Below, in pieces: positions 1 through 5,109 of a stretch of DNA of 5,189 nt. The notes under the pieces were generated by a model. That model ran no database searches and was not told the DNA's origin. It saw only the letters and a program-made list of their open reading frames with translations. The DNA lies in assembly GCA_963650385.1 (NCBI GenBank), contig CAVJLL010000098.1, forward strand, positions 1-5,189, in the 5' to 3' direction. Made by a program: the position numbers and the translations under genes. Position 1 is the first letter of the stretch. Each line of letters starts with the position of its first letter. The DNA is from CAG-791 sp963650385. GTDB taxonomy: Bacteria > Bacillota > Clostridia > Lachnospirales > Lachnospiraceae.

Positions 1-296
1 ACCACATAGAATGCAAGCATTTTTCTCAAAAAAGTACGGAAATATGGGACTTTTTGGGCTTTTTGGCAGCTGCTGAAACAAAGGATTTTTGGTTATGAAT
101 TATGCTGTGAAGTGAGAGAGAACGGAGGAAAAAGCGGCCGAATTTAAAAGGCCGTCTGCGAGGAACACATGAGCACCATCCATTTCTGACCGGGGCCTGC
201 CGGAGGAGGCCCATCCTTCGCATCTCATCACAAACTGGCTGGCGTCTGTACAGTAACAGTGCCTGGTCTATCTTGTAAGTTTTTTGAAAAAGGGTG
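1..296. other. Intergenic stretch with no supported gene
   Basis: I see no convincing gene here on either strand. The only ATG with a plausible upstream AGGA (161-164) starts at 169 and gives a six-codon frame (MSTIHF) that stops at 189, too short to call. A reverse-strand open frame covering 26-331 has no family resemblance and runs through the tRNA promoter, so it is treated as chance. Two small GC-rich inverted repeats are visible: CGGCC/GGCCG (135-139 with 150-154) and GGGCCT/AGGCCC (193-198 with 207-212). Neither is followed by a T tract. The AT-rich 275-292 segment directly before the tRNA promoter could act as an UP element. Confidence 0.6.
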
Positions 297-326
297 TTGA
301 CAGCGGGGCGGGGAGTGCCATATAAT
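297..326 (+). promoter_or_regulatory. Sigma-A type promoter of the tRNA cluster
   Basis: A perfect -35 hexamer TTGACA (297-302) and a perfect -10 hexamer TATAAT (321-326) are separated by 18 bp, with an AT-rich segment just upstream (275-292). Transcription would start near 333, about 55 nt before the first tRNA. Consensus promoters of this strength are typical of stable-RNA operons. The spacer is one base longer than the 17 bp optimum and is GC-rich. Confidence 0.88.
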
Positions 327-388
327 AGCACTTGCGTTACGGAGAGTCAGGCCTTCCGGAACGAACAACTGAAGCAGTTAAGCTATTT

Positions 389-459
389 GCGGGTGTAGTT
401 CAGTGGTAGAACACCAGCCTTCCAAGCTGGATATGTGGGTTCGATTCCCATCACCCGCT
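389..459 (+). tRNA. tRNA-Gly (anticodon TCC)
   Basis: A complete cloverleaf can be folded by eye. The acceptor stem GCGGGTG (389-395) pairs with CACCCGC (452-458), and the discriminator is T459. The anticodon stem CCAGC/GCTGG encloses the loop CTTCCAA, with anticodon TCC at 421-423, reading GGA and GGG codons. The T arm carries the standard GGTTCGATTCC core. The 3' CCA is not encoded (TTT follows). It is the first tRNA of the operon and lies only 5 nt before tRNA-Arg. Confidence 0.97.
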
Positions 460-464
460 TTTAT

Positions 465-538
465 GTGTCCGTAGCTCAGCTGGATAGAGCATCGGCCTTC
501 TAAGCCGAGGGTCTGGGGTTCGAATCCCCACGGGCACA
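465..538 (+). tRNA. tRNA-Arg (anticodon TCT)
   Basis: The acceptor stem GTGTCCG (465-471) pairs with CGGGCAC (531-537) through one G-T wobble, and the discriminator is A538. The anticodon stem TCGGC/GCCGA encloses the loop CTTCTAA, with anticodon TCT at 499-501, reading AGA and AGG codons. The T arm is TGGGG-TTCGAAT-CCCCA. CCA is not encoded. It follows tRNA-Gly by 5 nt and is followed by an 8-bp perfect hairpin in the spacer before tRNA-His. Confidence 0.97.
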
Positions 539-560
539 TTGATTACAGAGACGTAATCAA
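539..560 (+). other. Spacer hairpin between tRNA-Arg and tRNA-His
   Basis: TTGATTAC (539-546) and GTAATCAA (553-560) form a perfect 8-bp inverted repeat around a 6-nt loop, starting directly after the tRNA-Arg discriminator base. No T tract follows, so it is not an intrinsic terminator. In the precursor RNA it would isolate the 3' end of tRNA-Arg and may guide processing; that role is inference. Confidence 0.6.
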
Positions 561-569
561 CCTTATATG

Positions 570-643
570 GTGGGTATGGCGTAGTTGGTTAACGCGCCAG
601 ATTGTGGTTCTGGAGATCGAGGGTTCGAGTCCCTCTACCCACC
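570..643 (+). tRNA. tRNA-His (anticodon GTG)
   Basis: The acceptor stem GTGGGTA (570-576) pairs with TACCCAC (636-642), with C643 as discriminator. G569 immediately upstream can pair with C643, giving the extra G-1:C73 pair that defines bacterial tRNA-His, so the mature 5' end is expected at 569. The anticodon stem CCAGA/TCTGG encloses the loop TTGTGGT, with GTG at 604-606, reading CAC and CAT. CCA is not encoded. Confidence 0.97.
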
Positions 644-646
644 CTG

Positions 647-698
647 ATGATTGGCTGCAGCACATGCGGGCGTGCAATCATGATCCCGAGAGGCGGGA
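647..698 (+). other. Structured spacer between tRNA-His and tRNA-Gln
   Basis: ATGATT (647-652) pairs with AATCAT (676-681), and inside it GCAC (660-663) pairs with GTGC (672-675), leaving a 7-nt bulge on the left arm. A second small hairpin, TCCCG (684-688) with CGGGA (694-698), follows. No T tract is present, so these look like elements of the precursor RNA rather than terminators. An ATG at 604 lies inside tRNA-His and the frame it opens is not credible as a gene. Confidence 0.4.
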
Positions 699-706
699 GA
701 ACCCAA

Positions 707-778
707 TGGGCTATCGCCAAGCGGTAAGGCACAGCACTTTGACTGCTGCATGCGCCAGTTCGAATCTGGCTAGCCCAG
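707..778 (+). tRNA. tRNA-Gln (anticodon TTG)
   Basis: The acceptor stem TGGGCTA (707-713) pairs with TAGCCCA (771-777), and the discriminator is G778. A U1-A72 pair at the top of the acceptor stem is usual for bacterial tRNA-Gln. The anticodon stem CAGCA/TGCTG encloses the loop CTTTGAC, with TTG at 739-741, reading CAA and CAG. CCA is not encoded. Only 3 nt separate it from tRNA-Lys. Confidence 0.97.
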
Positions 779-781
779 TCC

Positions 782-854
782 GGGCGATTAGCTCAGGTGG
801 TAGAGCACTTGACTTTTAATCAAGTTGTCGCGGGTTCGAGTCCCGCATCGCTCA
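782..854 (+). tRNA. tRNA-Lys (anticodon TTT)
   Basis: The acceptor stem GGGCGAT (782-788) pairs with ATCGCTC (847-853) through one G-T wobble, and the discriminator is A854. The anticodon stem CTTGA/TCAAG encloses the loop CTTTTAA, with TTT at 815-817, reading AAA and AAG. CCA is not encoded. A terminator-like hairpin begins 9 nt after its 3' end. Confidence 0.97.
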
Positions 855-863
855 GAAAATGTT

Positions 864-900
864 AGACGCTGCGGGGAAGGATCCGCGGCGTTTATTTTTT
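864..900 (+). terminator. Terminator-like hairpin after tRNA-Lys
   Basis: ACGCTGCGG (866-874) pairs with CCGCGGCGT (883-891) with a single G-T wobble; the stem can extend outward to 864/893. A T-rich run (TTTATTTTTT, 891-900) follows directly. This has the form of an intrinsic terminator, yet tRNA-Leu lies 79 nt further on in the same direction with no clear promoter of its own. It is therefore probably a partial terminator or a processing signal. Confidence 0.65.
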
Positions 901-978
901 GTCGAAGACGCATGAAACCGGCGACTGCATCGTGCAGCAGAACGGCTGTGATGTGTGCGTTTTCGTGTTGTGTTATAA

Positions 979-1060
979 GCGGTCGTGATGAAATTGGCAG
1001 ACATGCAGGATTTAGGTTCCTGTGCCGCAAGGCGTGTGGGTTCAAGTCCCATCGACCGCA
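979..1060 (+). tRNA. tRNA-Leu (anticodon TAG)
   Basis: This is a class II tRNA of 82 nt. The acceptor stem GCGGTCG (979-985) pairs with CGACCGC (1053-1059), and the discriminator A1060 is as expected for Leu. The anticodon stem CAGGA/TCCTG encloses the loop TTTAGGT, with TAG at 1013-1015, reading CUA and other CUN codons. A long variable arm (GCC-GCAA-GGC around 1024-1033) is present. CCA is not encoded. It is separated from the other five tRNAs by 124 nt and a hairpin. No convincing promoter is seen in 901-978; TATAAG (974-979) overlaps the gene start and cannot serve it. Confidence 0.96.
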
Positions 1061-1194
1061 TTTTCGAAAAACAGCGAACTGCTGTTAAACAGCTGTCCAG
1101 GGGCGATTGCCGTCCAGCCAGCCGTTGCTCTTCCAGTAATCGTAATCTGCGCTGTCCGGTCTTTTCTTTACGATCATAGACATTACGGGAAACA

Positions 1195-1228
1195 GGAGCC
1201 TTGTCTTCAGACAAGGCTCCTTCTTTTT
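1195..1228 (+). terminator. Intrinsic terminator of the tRNA operon
   Basis: GGAGCCTTGTCT (1195-1206) and AGACAAGGCTCC (1209-1220) form a perfect stem of 11-12 bp, followed by TTCTTTTT (1221-1228). This is a strong + strand terminator 135 nt after tRNA-Leu. The regulator gene on the opposite strand ends at 1274, so the same hairpin may also stop transcription from that side. On that strand only a weak TGTTTC run follows it, so reverse function is less certain. Confidence 0.92.
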
Positions 1229-1273
1229 ACTTCCGGCATTTACTCTGGCCGTGGATTAACGTGATGTTCATAG

Positions 1274-2278
1274 CTACCTTTCTGCAACGGTTTCTCCCTC
1301 GAAGAGACTGCCTTCGATCATAACGTGTTCAATGAGGGTTGATTTCGGACGTTCGATCAGGCTGATCAGCTTTTCCGCAGCCTGCCGGCCGATGGCGTCC
1401 GTATCCTGACGGATGGTTGTGAGCTTTGGCTCCAGATGACGACCGAGACGAATGCCGTCGTATCCGGCGATCGAGACGTCATGAGGGATGGAAAGTCCGA
1501 GCGCACGGAGTGCGTTCATACCGCCTAAGGCAGAAAAATCATCGGGATACAGAATGCAGGACGGCCTTTCCGGGAGACGCATCAGCTCCATTGTCTTCTG
1601 ATAGGTGCCGTCAGTGTCTCGATAGGGGGCTTCCAGAATGTACTCCTCTGGAATGGTTAACCCCAGCTCGAGTGTGGTTTTGTAGAAGCTGGACAGTCTT
1701 GCCTGCGTAACAGCGGAATCCATGCCGTGAATGTAGGCGATGCGCCGATGTCCTTTCCGGTAGACGTAGCGGACGAGATCGCGCATTCCGGACACGTTGT
1801 CGGATTGAATGACCATGCGATTGTCGAAAATGTGGTCAATGGTGACAATGGGGATGCTGCTGCGGATCAGCTCGGTGACACTGGGATCGTAGAAATCAAC
1901 ACAGGCGATGCAGACACCGTCAAAACCGCGGTATCTTGCGTGCTCCAGGTAAGACATTCCGCTGGAATTATTGCTGTTGATAAAGGTGAGATCATAGCCC
2001 ATGGATTCGGCACAGCGCTTAAAACTGTCCAGGAGCGAAGCGTAGTAATCGTGCGTCAGTCCGCTCTGCGCTTCGTCCACAAAGAGAATGCCCAGGTTAT
2101 AGGTGCGGTTTGTTTTCAGCGCTTTTGCGGCAGAATTCGGCATATAACCCATTTCAGCAGCAGCCTTGCGGACGCGCTCTCGAGTTTCTTCTCCGATATC
2201 CTTATGATTATTCATTACTTTGCTGACAGTGGCGACGGAGACGCCGCAGGCGGCGGAGATATCTTTTAATGAAACCAT
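1274..2278 (-). CDS. LacI/GalR-family transcriptional repressor
   Basis: This is a complete 334-residue sugar-responsive DNA-binding regulator of usual family length, with no membrane segment or signal peptide. Residues 4-24 form the N-terminal helix-turn-helix (LKDISAACGVSVATVSKVMNN). Residues 47-59 are the hinge helix, PNSAAKALKTNRT, with Leu54 where the family inserts a leucine into the minor groove of the operator. From residue 60 on is a periplasmic-binding-protein-like sensor domain with the usual landmarks: SDN around Asp160, Arg194, PDD around 245-247, AGYDG with Asp274 and TTIRQD with Gln291. These positions correspond to inducer-binding residues in E. coli LacI, so sugar binding is likely intact. 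The start at 2278 is supported by AAAGAGG nine bases upstream. The gene is divergent from cellobiose phosphorylase, which makes cellobiose or a related glucoside the likely effector and that gene the likely target. Family assignment is certain; effector and target are inference. Confidence 0.96.
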   Translation of the reverse strand: MVSLKDISAACGVSVATVSKVMNNHKDIGEETRERVRKAAAEMGYMPNSAAKALKTNRTYNLGILFVDEAQSGLTHDYYASLLDSFKRCAESMGYDLTFINSNNSSGMSYLEHARYRGFDGVCIACVDFYDPSVTELIRSSIPIVTIDHIFDNRMVIQSDNVSGMRDLVRYVYRKGHRRIAYIHGMDSAVTQARLSSFYKTTLELGLTIPEEYILEAPYRDTDGTYQKTMELMRLPERPSCILYPDDFSALGGMNALRALGLSIPHDVSIAGYDGIRLGRHLEPKLTTIRQDTDAIGRQAAEKLISLIERPKSTLIEHVMIEGSLFEGETVAER

Positions 2279-2287
2279 CCGATTTAA

Positions 2288-2294
2288 CCTCTTT
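2288..2294 (-). promoter_or_regulatory. Ribosome binding site of the LacI-type regulator
   Basis: Read on the - strand this is AAAGAGG, nine bases before the ATG at 2278-2276. It fixes the start codon, and the family's conserved helix-turn-helix begins immediately after that codon. Confidence 0.75.
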
Positions 2295-2310
2295 CCTGGT
2301 GTTTATTCTG

Positions 2311-2347
2311 AGCGATACGGATTTGCATGAAAAATACGTGCTCTGAA
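2311..2347. repeat. Imperfect direct repeat, copy 1
   Basis: The segment reads AGCGAT, then GATTTGCA (2320-2327), then GTGCTCTGAA (2338-2347). The same blocks in the same order and orientation recur at 2593-2617, with fewer bases between them. This copy lies in the predicted leader of the regulator gene. Function is unknown. Confidence 0.5.
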
Positions 2348-2386
2348 CAGGTGAAGATTTAAAAATCCGGTCAACAGGCAAATCCT

Positions 2387-2403
2387 AAAACGTTTTCGAA
2401 AAC
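2387..2403. promoter_or_regulatory. Candidate LacI-family operator
   Basis: Two nested palindromes overlap here: AAAACGTTTT (2387-2396) and the perfect 12-bp GTTTTCGAAAAC (2392-2403). Each has a central CG step flanked by A/T runs, the usual shape of LacI/GalR-family operators. The second is centred at the predicted transcription start of the regulator itself, so autorepression is expected. The core also partly resembles a CcpA cre box, but its outer bases do not fit well. Which protein binds cannot be decided from sequence. Confidence 0.62.
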
Positions 2404-2432
2404 AGAATAGTACAAAATAACGTAAATCTCAA
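2404..2432 (-). promoter_or_regulatory. Predicted promoter of the LacI-type regulator
   Basis: Read on the - strand, TTGAGA (2432-2427) matches the -35 consensus at five of six positions and TATTCT (2409-2404) matches the -10 at four of six, with an exact 17-bp spacer. Transcription would begin near 2397, inside the operator palindrome, leaving a leader of about 120 nt. The surrounding DNA is strongly AT-rich, so chance matches are possible. Confidence 0.55.
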
Positions 2433-2491
2433 TAAAAATACTAATTTATTGGGCAAAATGAAGAAAAGCTGAGCAAAAACACGCCTTCATG

Positions 2492-2521
2492 TTGCACACG
2501 CGATGATAAAAAGCTTATAAT
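2492..2521 (+). promoter_or_regulatory. Predicted promoter of cellobiose phosphorylase
   Basis: A perfect -10 hexamer TATAAT (2516-2521) is preceded by a weak -35, TTGCAC (2492-2497), at 18 bp. The start would lie near 2528, giving a leader of about 130 nt. The poor -35 suggests a promoter that may need activation or is kept at a modest level. An inverted repeat at 2535-2546 follows directly. Confidence 0.55.
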
Positions 2522-2534
2522 GTACACGGTTTAT

Positions 2535-2546
2535 GTAATACATTAC
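2535..2546. promoter_or_regulatory. Inverted repeat after the phosphorylase promoter
   Basis: GTAAT (2535-2539) and ATTAC (2542-2546) are perfect inverted arms around a 2-bp centre. The site starts about 14 bp after the -10 box, where a bound repressor would block elongation or initiation. It does not match the GTTTTCGAAAAC palindrome near the regulator promoter, so it could belong to another regulator or be chance in AT-rich DNA. Confidence 0.35.
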
Positions 2547-2551
2547 TTAAT

Positions 2552-2558
2552 CGTTTTC
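2552..2558. promoter_or_regulatory. CGTTTTC operator half-site
   Basis: This 7-mer repeats the half-site found in the palindrome at 2391-2397, in the same orientation and 161 bp downstream. The bases on its left (TTAAT) only weakly complete a palindrome. It could be a secondary repressor site near the phosphorylase start, allowing looping with the first site. This is inference from a short match. Confidence 0.3.
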
Positions 2559-2594
2559 TGCGTGCTAGCTTCCCAAAAGAAAGCTGCGCAGCAG
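2558..2594 (+). other. Possible stem-loop in the phosphorylase leader
   Basis: AGCTT (2567-2571) pairs with AAGCT (2581-2585), and CTGC (2558-2561) pairs with GCAG (2591-2594) outside an internal loop. The right arm contains the 10-bp perfect palindrome GCTGCGCAGC (2583-2592), which could fold on itself instead. No T tract follows and no known riboswitch class is recognised. Confidence 0.3.
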
Positions 2595-2617
2595 CGATTT
2601 TGCAAATGTGCTCTGAA
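2593..2617. repeat. Imperfect direct repeat, copy 2
   Basis: This copy has AGCGAT (2593-2598) running into TTTTGCA (2598-2604), then GTGCTCTGAA (2608-2617). The last 10 bases are identical to 2338-2347. This copy lies in the phosphorylase leader, about 40 bp before its start codon, whereas copy 1 lies in the regulator leader. Confidence 0.5.
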
Positions 2618-2646
2618 TAATTACAAGCGTGAAAAGCTTTCAAAGC

Positions 2647-2655
2647 AAAGGAGGG
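2647..2655 (+). promoter_or_regulatory. Ribosome binding site of cellobiose phosphorylase
   Basis: AAAGGAGGG is a near-perfect anti-16S match placed just before ATG 2659-2661. An in-frame GTG at 2629 would add ten residues, but those codons encode the binding site itself (SKGG), so the longer start is rejected. An AAAGCTTT palindrome (2633-2640) lies just upstream. Confidence 0.92.
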
Positions 2656-2658
2656 AGC

Positions 2659-5109
2659 ATGAAATTCGGTCATTTCGATGATGCTGCCATGGAGTACGTC
2701 ATTACAACACCAAAGACGCCGCTTCCGTGGATCAATTATCTTGGGAATAAGGACTTTTTCAGTCTGATCTCCAATACGGACGGAGGTTATTCCTTCTATA
2801 AGGATGCCAAGCTCCTTCGTCTGACACGGTATCGCTACAATAACGTGCCGTATGACAGCAACGGCAAATATTTTTATATCAAAGACGGTGATGAAGTCTG
2901 GAATCCTGCCTGGCAGCCCACCAAGACAGAACTGGATTCCTATGAGTGCCGCCATGGACTGGGATATTCCCGCTTTATATCTTCTAAAAATGACATCGAA
3001 GCCAATCTCCTGTGCTTCGTTCCGCTGGAGGATACCTGCGAGATTGAGCAGCTCCGCCTGACGAATCACAGCGATGAGACCAGAAGTCTGCAGCTTTTCT
3101 CCTATGTAGAGTGGTGTCTTTGGAATGCCTCGGATGACTGCGAGAACTTCCAGAGAAATCTGTCCACCGGCGAGGTGGAGGTGGTCGGCTCTGCTATTTT
3201 TCACAAGACGGAATACCGTGAGCGCCGCAATCACTATGCGGTCTATTCGGTAAACCAGGAGGTGGACGGCTTTGACACCATCCGCAGTGAATTCATGGGC
3301 TTCTACAACGGCCCTGACCGCCCGCAGGCTGTGCTGGAGGGCAGGTGCCATGGCTCTATGGCCAGCGGCTGGTCACCGATCGCGTCGCACCAGCTGAATG
3401 TAACGTTGGCACCCGGTGAGAGCAGATCGTTTGTATTCGTTCTGGCATACATCGAGAACCCGGAGGACGAGAAGTGGGAAGAGGGCACCACTGCCCGTGA
3501 CGGGATCATCAATAAAACCCGCGCGTTCCGGCTCCTTGATAAATATAAAACCGATGAGGCAGTAGATCTTGCCTATACGAAGCTGCGCGAATACTGGAAG
3601 GATCTGCTGACTCATTATACGGTAAAAACGGCCAATGATAAAGTGAACCGCATGGTGAACATCTGGAATCAGTACCAGTGCATGATCACCTTCAACATGA
3701 GCCGCTCGGCCTCCTATTACGAGTCCGGAATCGGCCGCGGCATGGGCTTCAGAGATTCCTGCCAGGATCTGTTCGGCTTTGTACACCTGATCCCGGAGAG
3801 AGCAAGAGAGAGGATTATTGATATTGCCTCCACACAGTTCCAGAACGGTTCGGCGTATCATCAGTATCAGCCGCTGACCAAAAAAGGAAACGCGGGTATC
3901 GGATCCGGCTTCAATGACGATCCGCTGTGGCTGATTGCAGCAGTCAGTGCCTACACACGGGAGACGGGAGATTACTCCATCCTGGACGAGATTGTTCCTT
4001 ATGACAATGACATGTCGGCAGCAACGACGCTGATGGGACATCTGCAGCGGTCACTGAATTTCACAATCGAGCATCTGGGACCGCATGATCTGCCGCTGAT
4101 CGGCCGCGCGGACTGGAATGACTGCCTGAATCTAAACTGCTTCTCGGAGCATCCCGGGGAATCCTTCCAGACGTTTGGACCTTCGGAGGGACCGGTTGCT
4201 GAATCGGTGTTTATCGGCGGCATGTTTGTGAAGTACGGAGAGGAATACGCACAGCTGGCAGAGCTCAAAGGCGATGCTGCAGAGGCGGAACGCGCACGGG
4301 AGGCTGTAAAGCGCGTATATAAGGCGGTTACAACAGCCGGCTGGGACGGCGAGTGGTTTGTCCGCGCGTACGACGCGAACGGCAACAAGGTCGGCTCGAA
4401 GGAGTGCGAGGACGGACAGATCTACATTGAGCCGCAGGGCTTCTGTGTTCTGGCAGGGTGCGGTGTAAAGGAGGGCCTGGCAGATAAGGCACTGGAATCC
4501 GTGGAGAAGCTTCTGGATACGCAGTACGGCATCTGCATCCTGTGGCCGGCCTACAAGCGCTATCACCTGGAGCTGGGAGAGATCAGCTCGTATCCGCCGG
4601 GATATAAGGAGAACGGAGGCATCTTCTGCCACAACAATCCGTGGGTATCGATCGCGGAGACGGTGTGCGGACATGGCGATCGGGCGTTTGATATTTACCG
4701 CAAGACGTGCCCTGCCTATACAGAGGATATCTCAGAGATTCACCGGACGGAGCCGTATGTGTACTGCCAGATGGTTGCCGGCAAGGAGGCTAAATACTTC
4801 GGCGAGGGCAAGAACAGCTGGCTGACCGGAACGGCGGCGTGGACCTTTGCCAATATCTCCCAGTACATCCTCGGCGTTATGCCTACCCACAAGGGGCTGT
4901 CGATCGATCCCTGCGTTCCGAAGAACTTCGGCGACTATGATCTGACCCGCAAATTCCGCGGCGTGACCTACCACATTCACGTTTCCAATCCGGACCACGT
5001 GGAAAAGGGCGTGAAGCAGATGCTGGTGGATGGTGTGCCGGTAGAGGGCAATGTGATTCCGCTTGGCATCGATAAGAGCGAATGCGAGGTTCAGGTCATC
5101 ATGGGATGA
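2659..5109 (+). CDS. cbp: Cellobiose phosphorylase (GH94)
   Basis: This is a complete 816-residue cytosolic enzyme, EC 2.4.1.20, which converts cellobiose and phosphate reversibly into alpha-glucose 1-phosphate and glucose with inversion. There is no signal peptide. Residues 1 to about 270 are the N-terminal beta-sandwich (PKTPLPWINYLGN, NTDGGYSFYKDAKLLRLTRYRYNN, YECRHGLGYSRF). A helical linker and the alpha/alpha barrel follow, then a short C-terminal beta domain ending in VIMG. Barrel motifs include GRGMGFRDSCQD (Arg360, Arg365, Asp366, Asp370), GRADWNDCLN with Asp488 as the expected general acid, GYKENGGIFCHNNPW (Glu651, His658) and SWLTGTAAW (Thr723, Gly724) for phosphate binding. Active-site roles follow from the Cellvibrio gilvus enzyme and the fold, not from an alignment run here. 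The length fits cellobiose phosphorylase, while cellodextrin phosphorylase is usually near 980 residues. Chitobiose phosphorylase is similar in size but the close motif match favours cellobiose. It is divergent from the LacI-type regulator, its likely repressor. No transporter is in view. Confidence 0.95.
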   Translation: MKFGHFDDAAMEYVITTPKTPLPWINYLGNKDFFSLISNTDGGYSFYKDAKLLRLTRYRYNNVPYDSNGKYFYIKDGDEVWNPAWQPTKTELDSYECRHGLGYSRFISSKNDIEANLLCFVPLEDTCEIEQLRLTNHSDETRSLQLFSYVEWCLWNASDDCENFQRNLSTGEVEVVGSAIFHKTEYRERRNHYAVYSVNQEVDGFDTIRSEFMGFYNGPDRPQAVLEGRCHGSMASGWSPIASHQLNVTLAPGESRSFVFVLAYIENPEDEKWEEGTTARDGIINKTRAFRLLDKYKTDEAVDLAYTKLREYWKDLLTHYTVKTANDKVNRMVNIWNQYQCMITFNMSRSASYYESGIGRGMGFRDSCQDLFGFVHLIPERARERIIDIASTQFQNGSAYHQYQPLTKKGNAGIGSGFNDDPLWLIAAVSAYTRETGDYSILDEIVPYDNDMSAATTLMGHLQRSLNFTIEHLGPHDLPLIGRADWNDCLNLNCFSEHPGESFQTFGPSEGPVAESVFIGGMFVKYGEEYAQLAELKGDAAEAERAREAVKRVYKAVTTAGWDGEWFVRAYDANGNKVGSKECEDGQIYIEPQGFCVLAGCGVKEGLADKALESVEKLLDTQYGICILWPAYKRYHLELGEISSYPPGYKENGGIFCHNNPWVSIAETVCGHGDRAFDIYRKTCPAYTEDISEIHRTEPYVYCQMVAGKEAKYFGEGKNSWLTGTAAWTFANISQYILGVMPTHKGLSIDPCVPKNFGDYDLTRKFRGVTYHIHVSNPDHVEKGVKQMLVDGVPVEGNVIPLGIDKSECEVQVIMG

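Noticed and set aside
26..331. Reverse-strand open frame of 101 codons upstream of the tRNAs
   Set aside because: It overlaps the strong tRNA promoter, lacks a recognisable domain, and its composition looks random; no clear ribosome binding site was seen.
958..965. CGTTTTCG before tRNA-Leu, identical to part of the LacI-type operator
   Set aside because: An isolated 8-mer without palindromic completion; most likely chance.
389..1060. tRNA genes as a possible integration site for a mobile element
   Set aside because: No integrase gene, no duplicated tRNA 3' end and no direct repeat of a tRNA end were found in the window.
604..1264. Several short open frames on both strands across the tRNA cluster
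   Set aside because: They translate through folded tRNA genes (for example 604-819, 825-1088, 985-1179) and cannot be protein genes.
1727..2269. Forward open frame of 180 codons across the LacI-type gene
   Set aside because: It is antisense to the helix-turn-helix and sensor domain of a clear regulator and has no motif of its own.
2387..2403. Catabolite-repression (cre) box reading of the operator
   Set aside because: The AACG core fits, but the outer TG and CA positions of the cre consensus do not, so I keep it only as an alternative reading.
2515..3351. Reverse-strand open frame of 278 codons across the promoter and the start of the phosphorylase gene
   Set aside because: It lies antisense to a clear GH94 gene, has no recognisable motif, and begins inside conserved phosphorylase coding sequence. 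The third-position bias of the real gene explains the lack of stops.
3373..4041. Reverse-strand open frame of 222 codons within the phosphorylase gene
   Set aside because: It is wholly antisense to conserved barrel-domain codons and shows no family resemblance or ribosome binding site; a shadow frame.
4132..4674. Reverse-strand open frame of 180 codons within the phosphorylase gene
   Set aside because: Same reason: it mirrors conserved active-site codons on the other strand and has no independent support.
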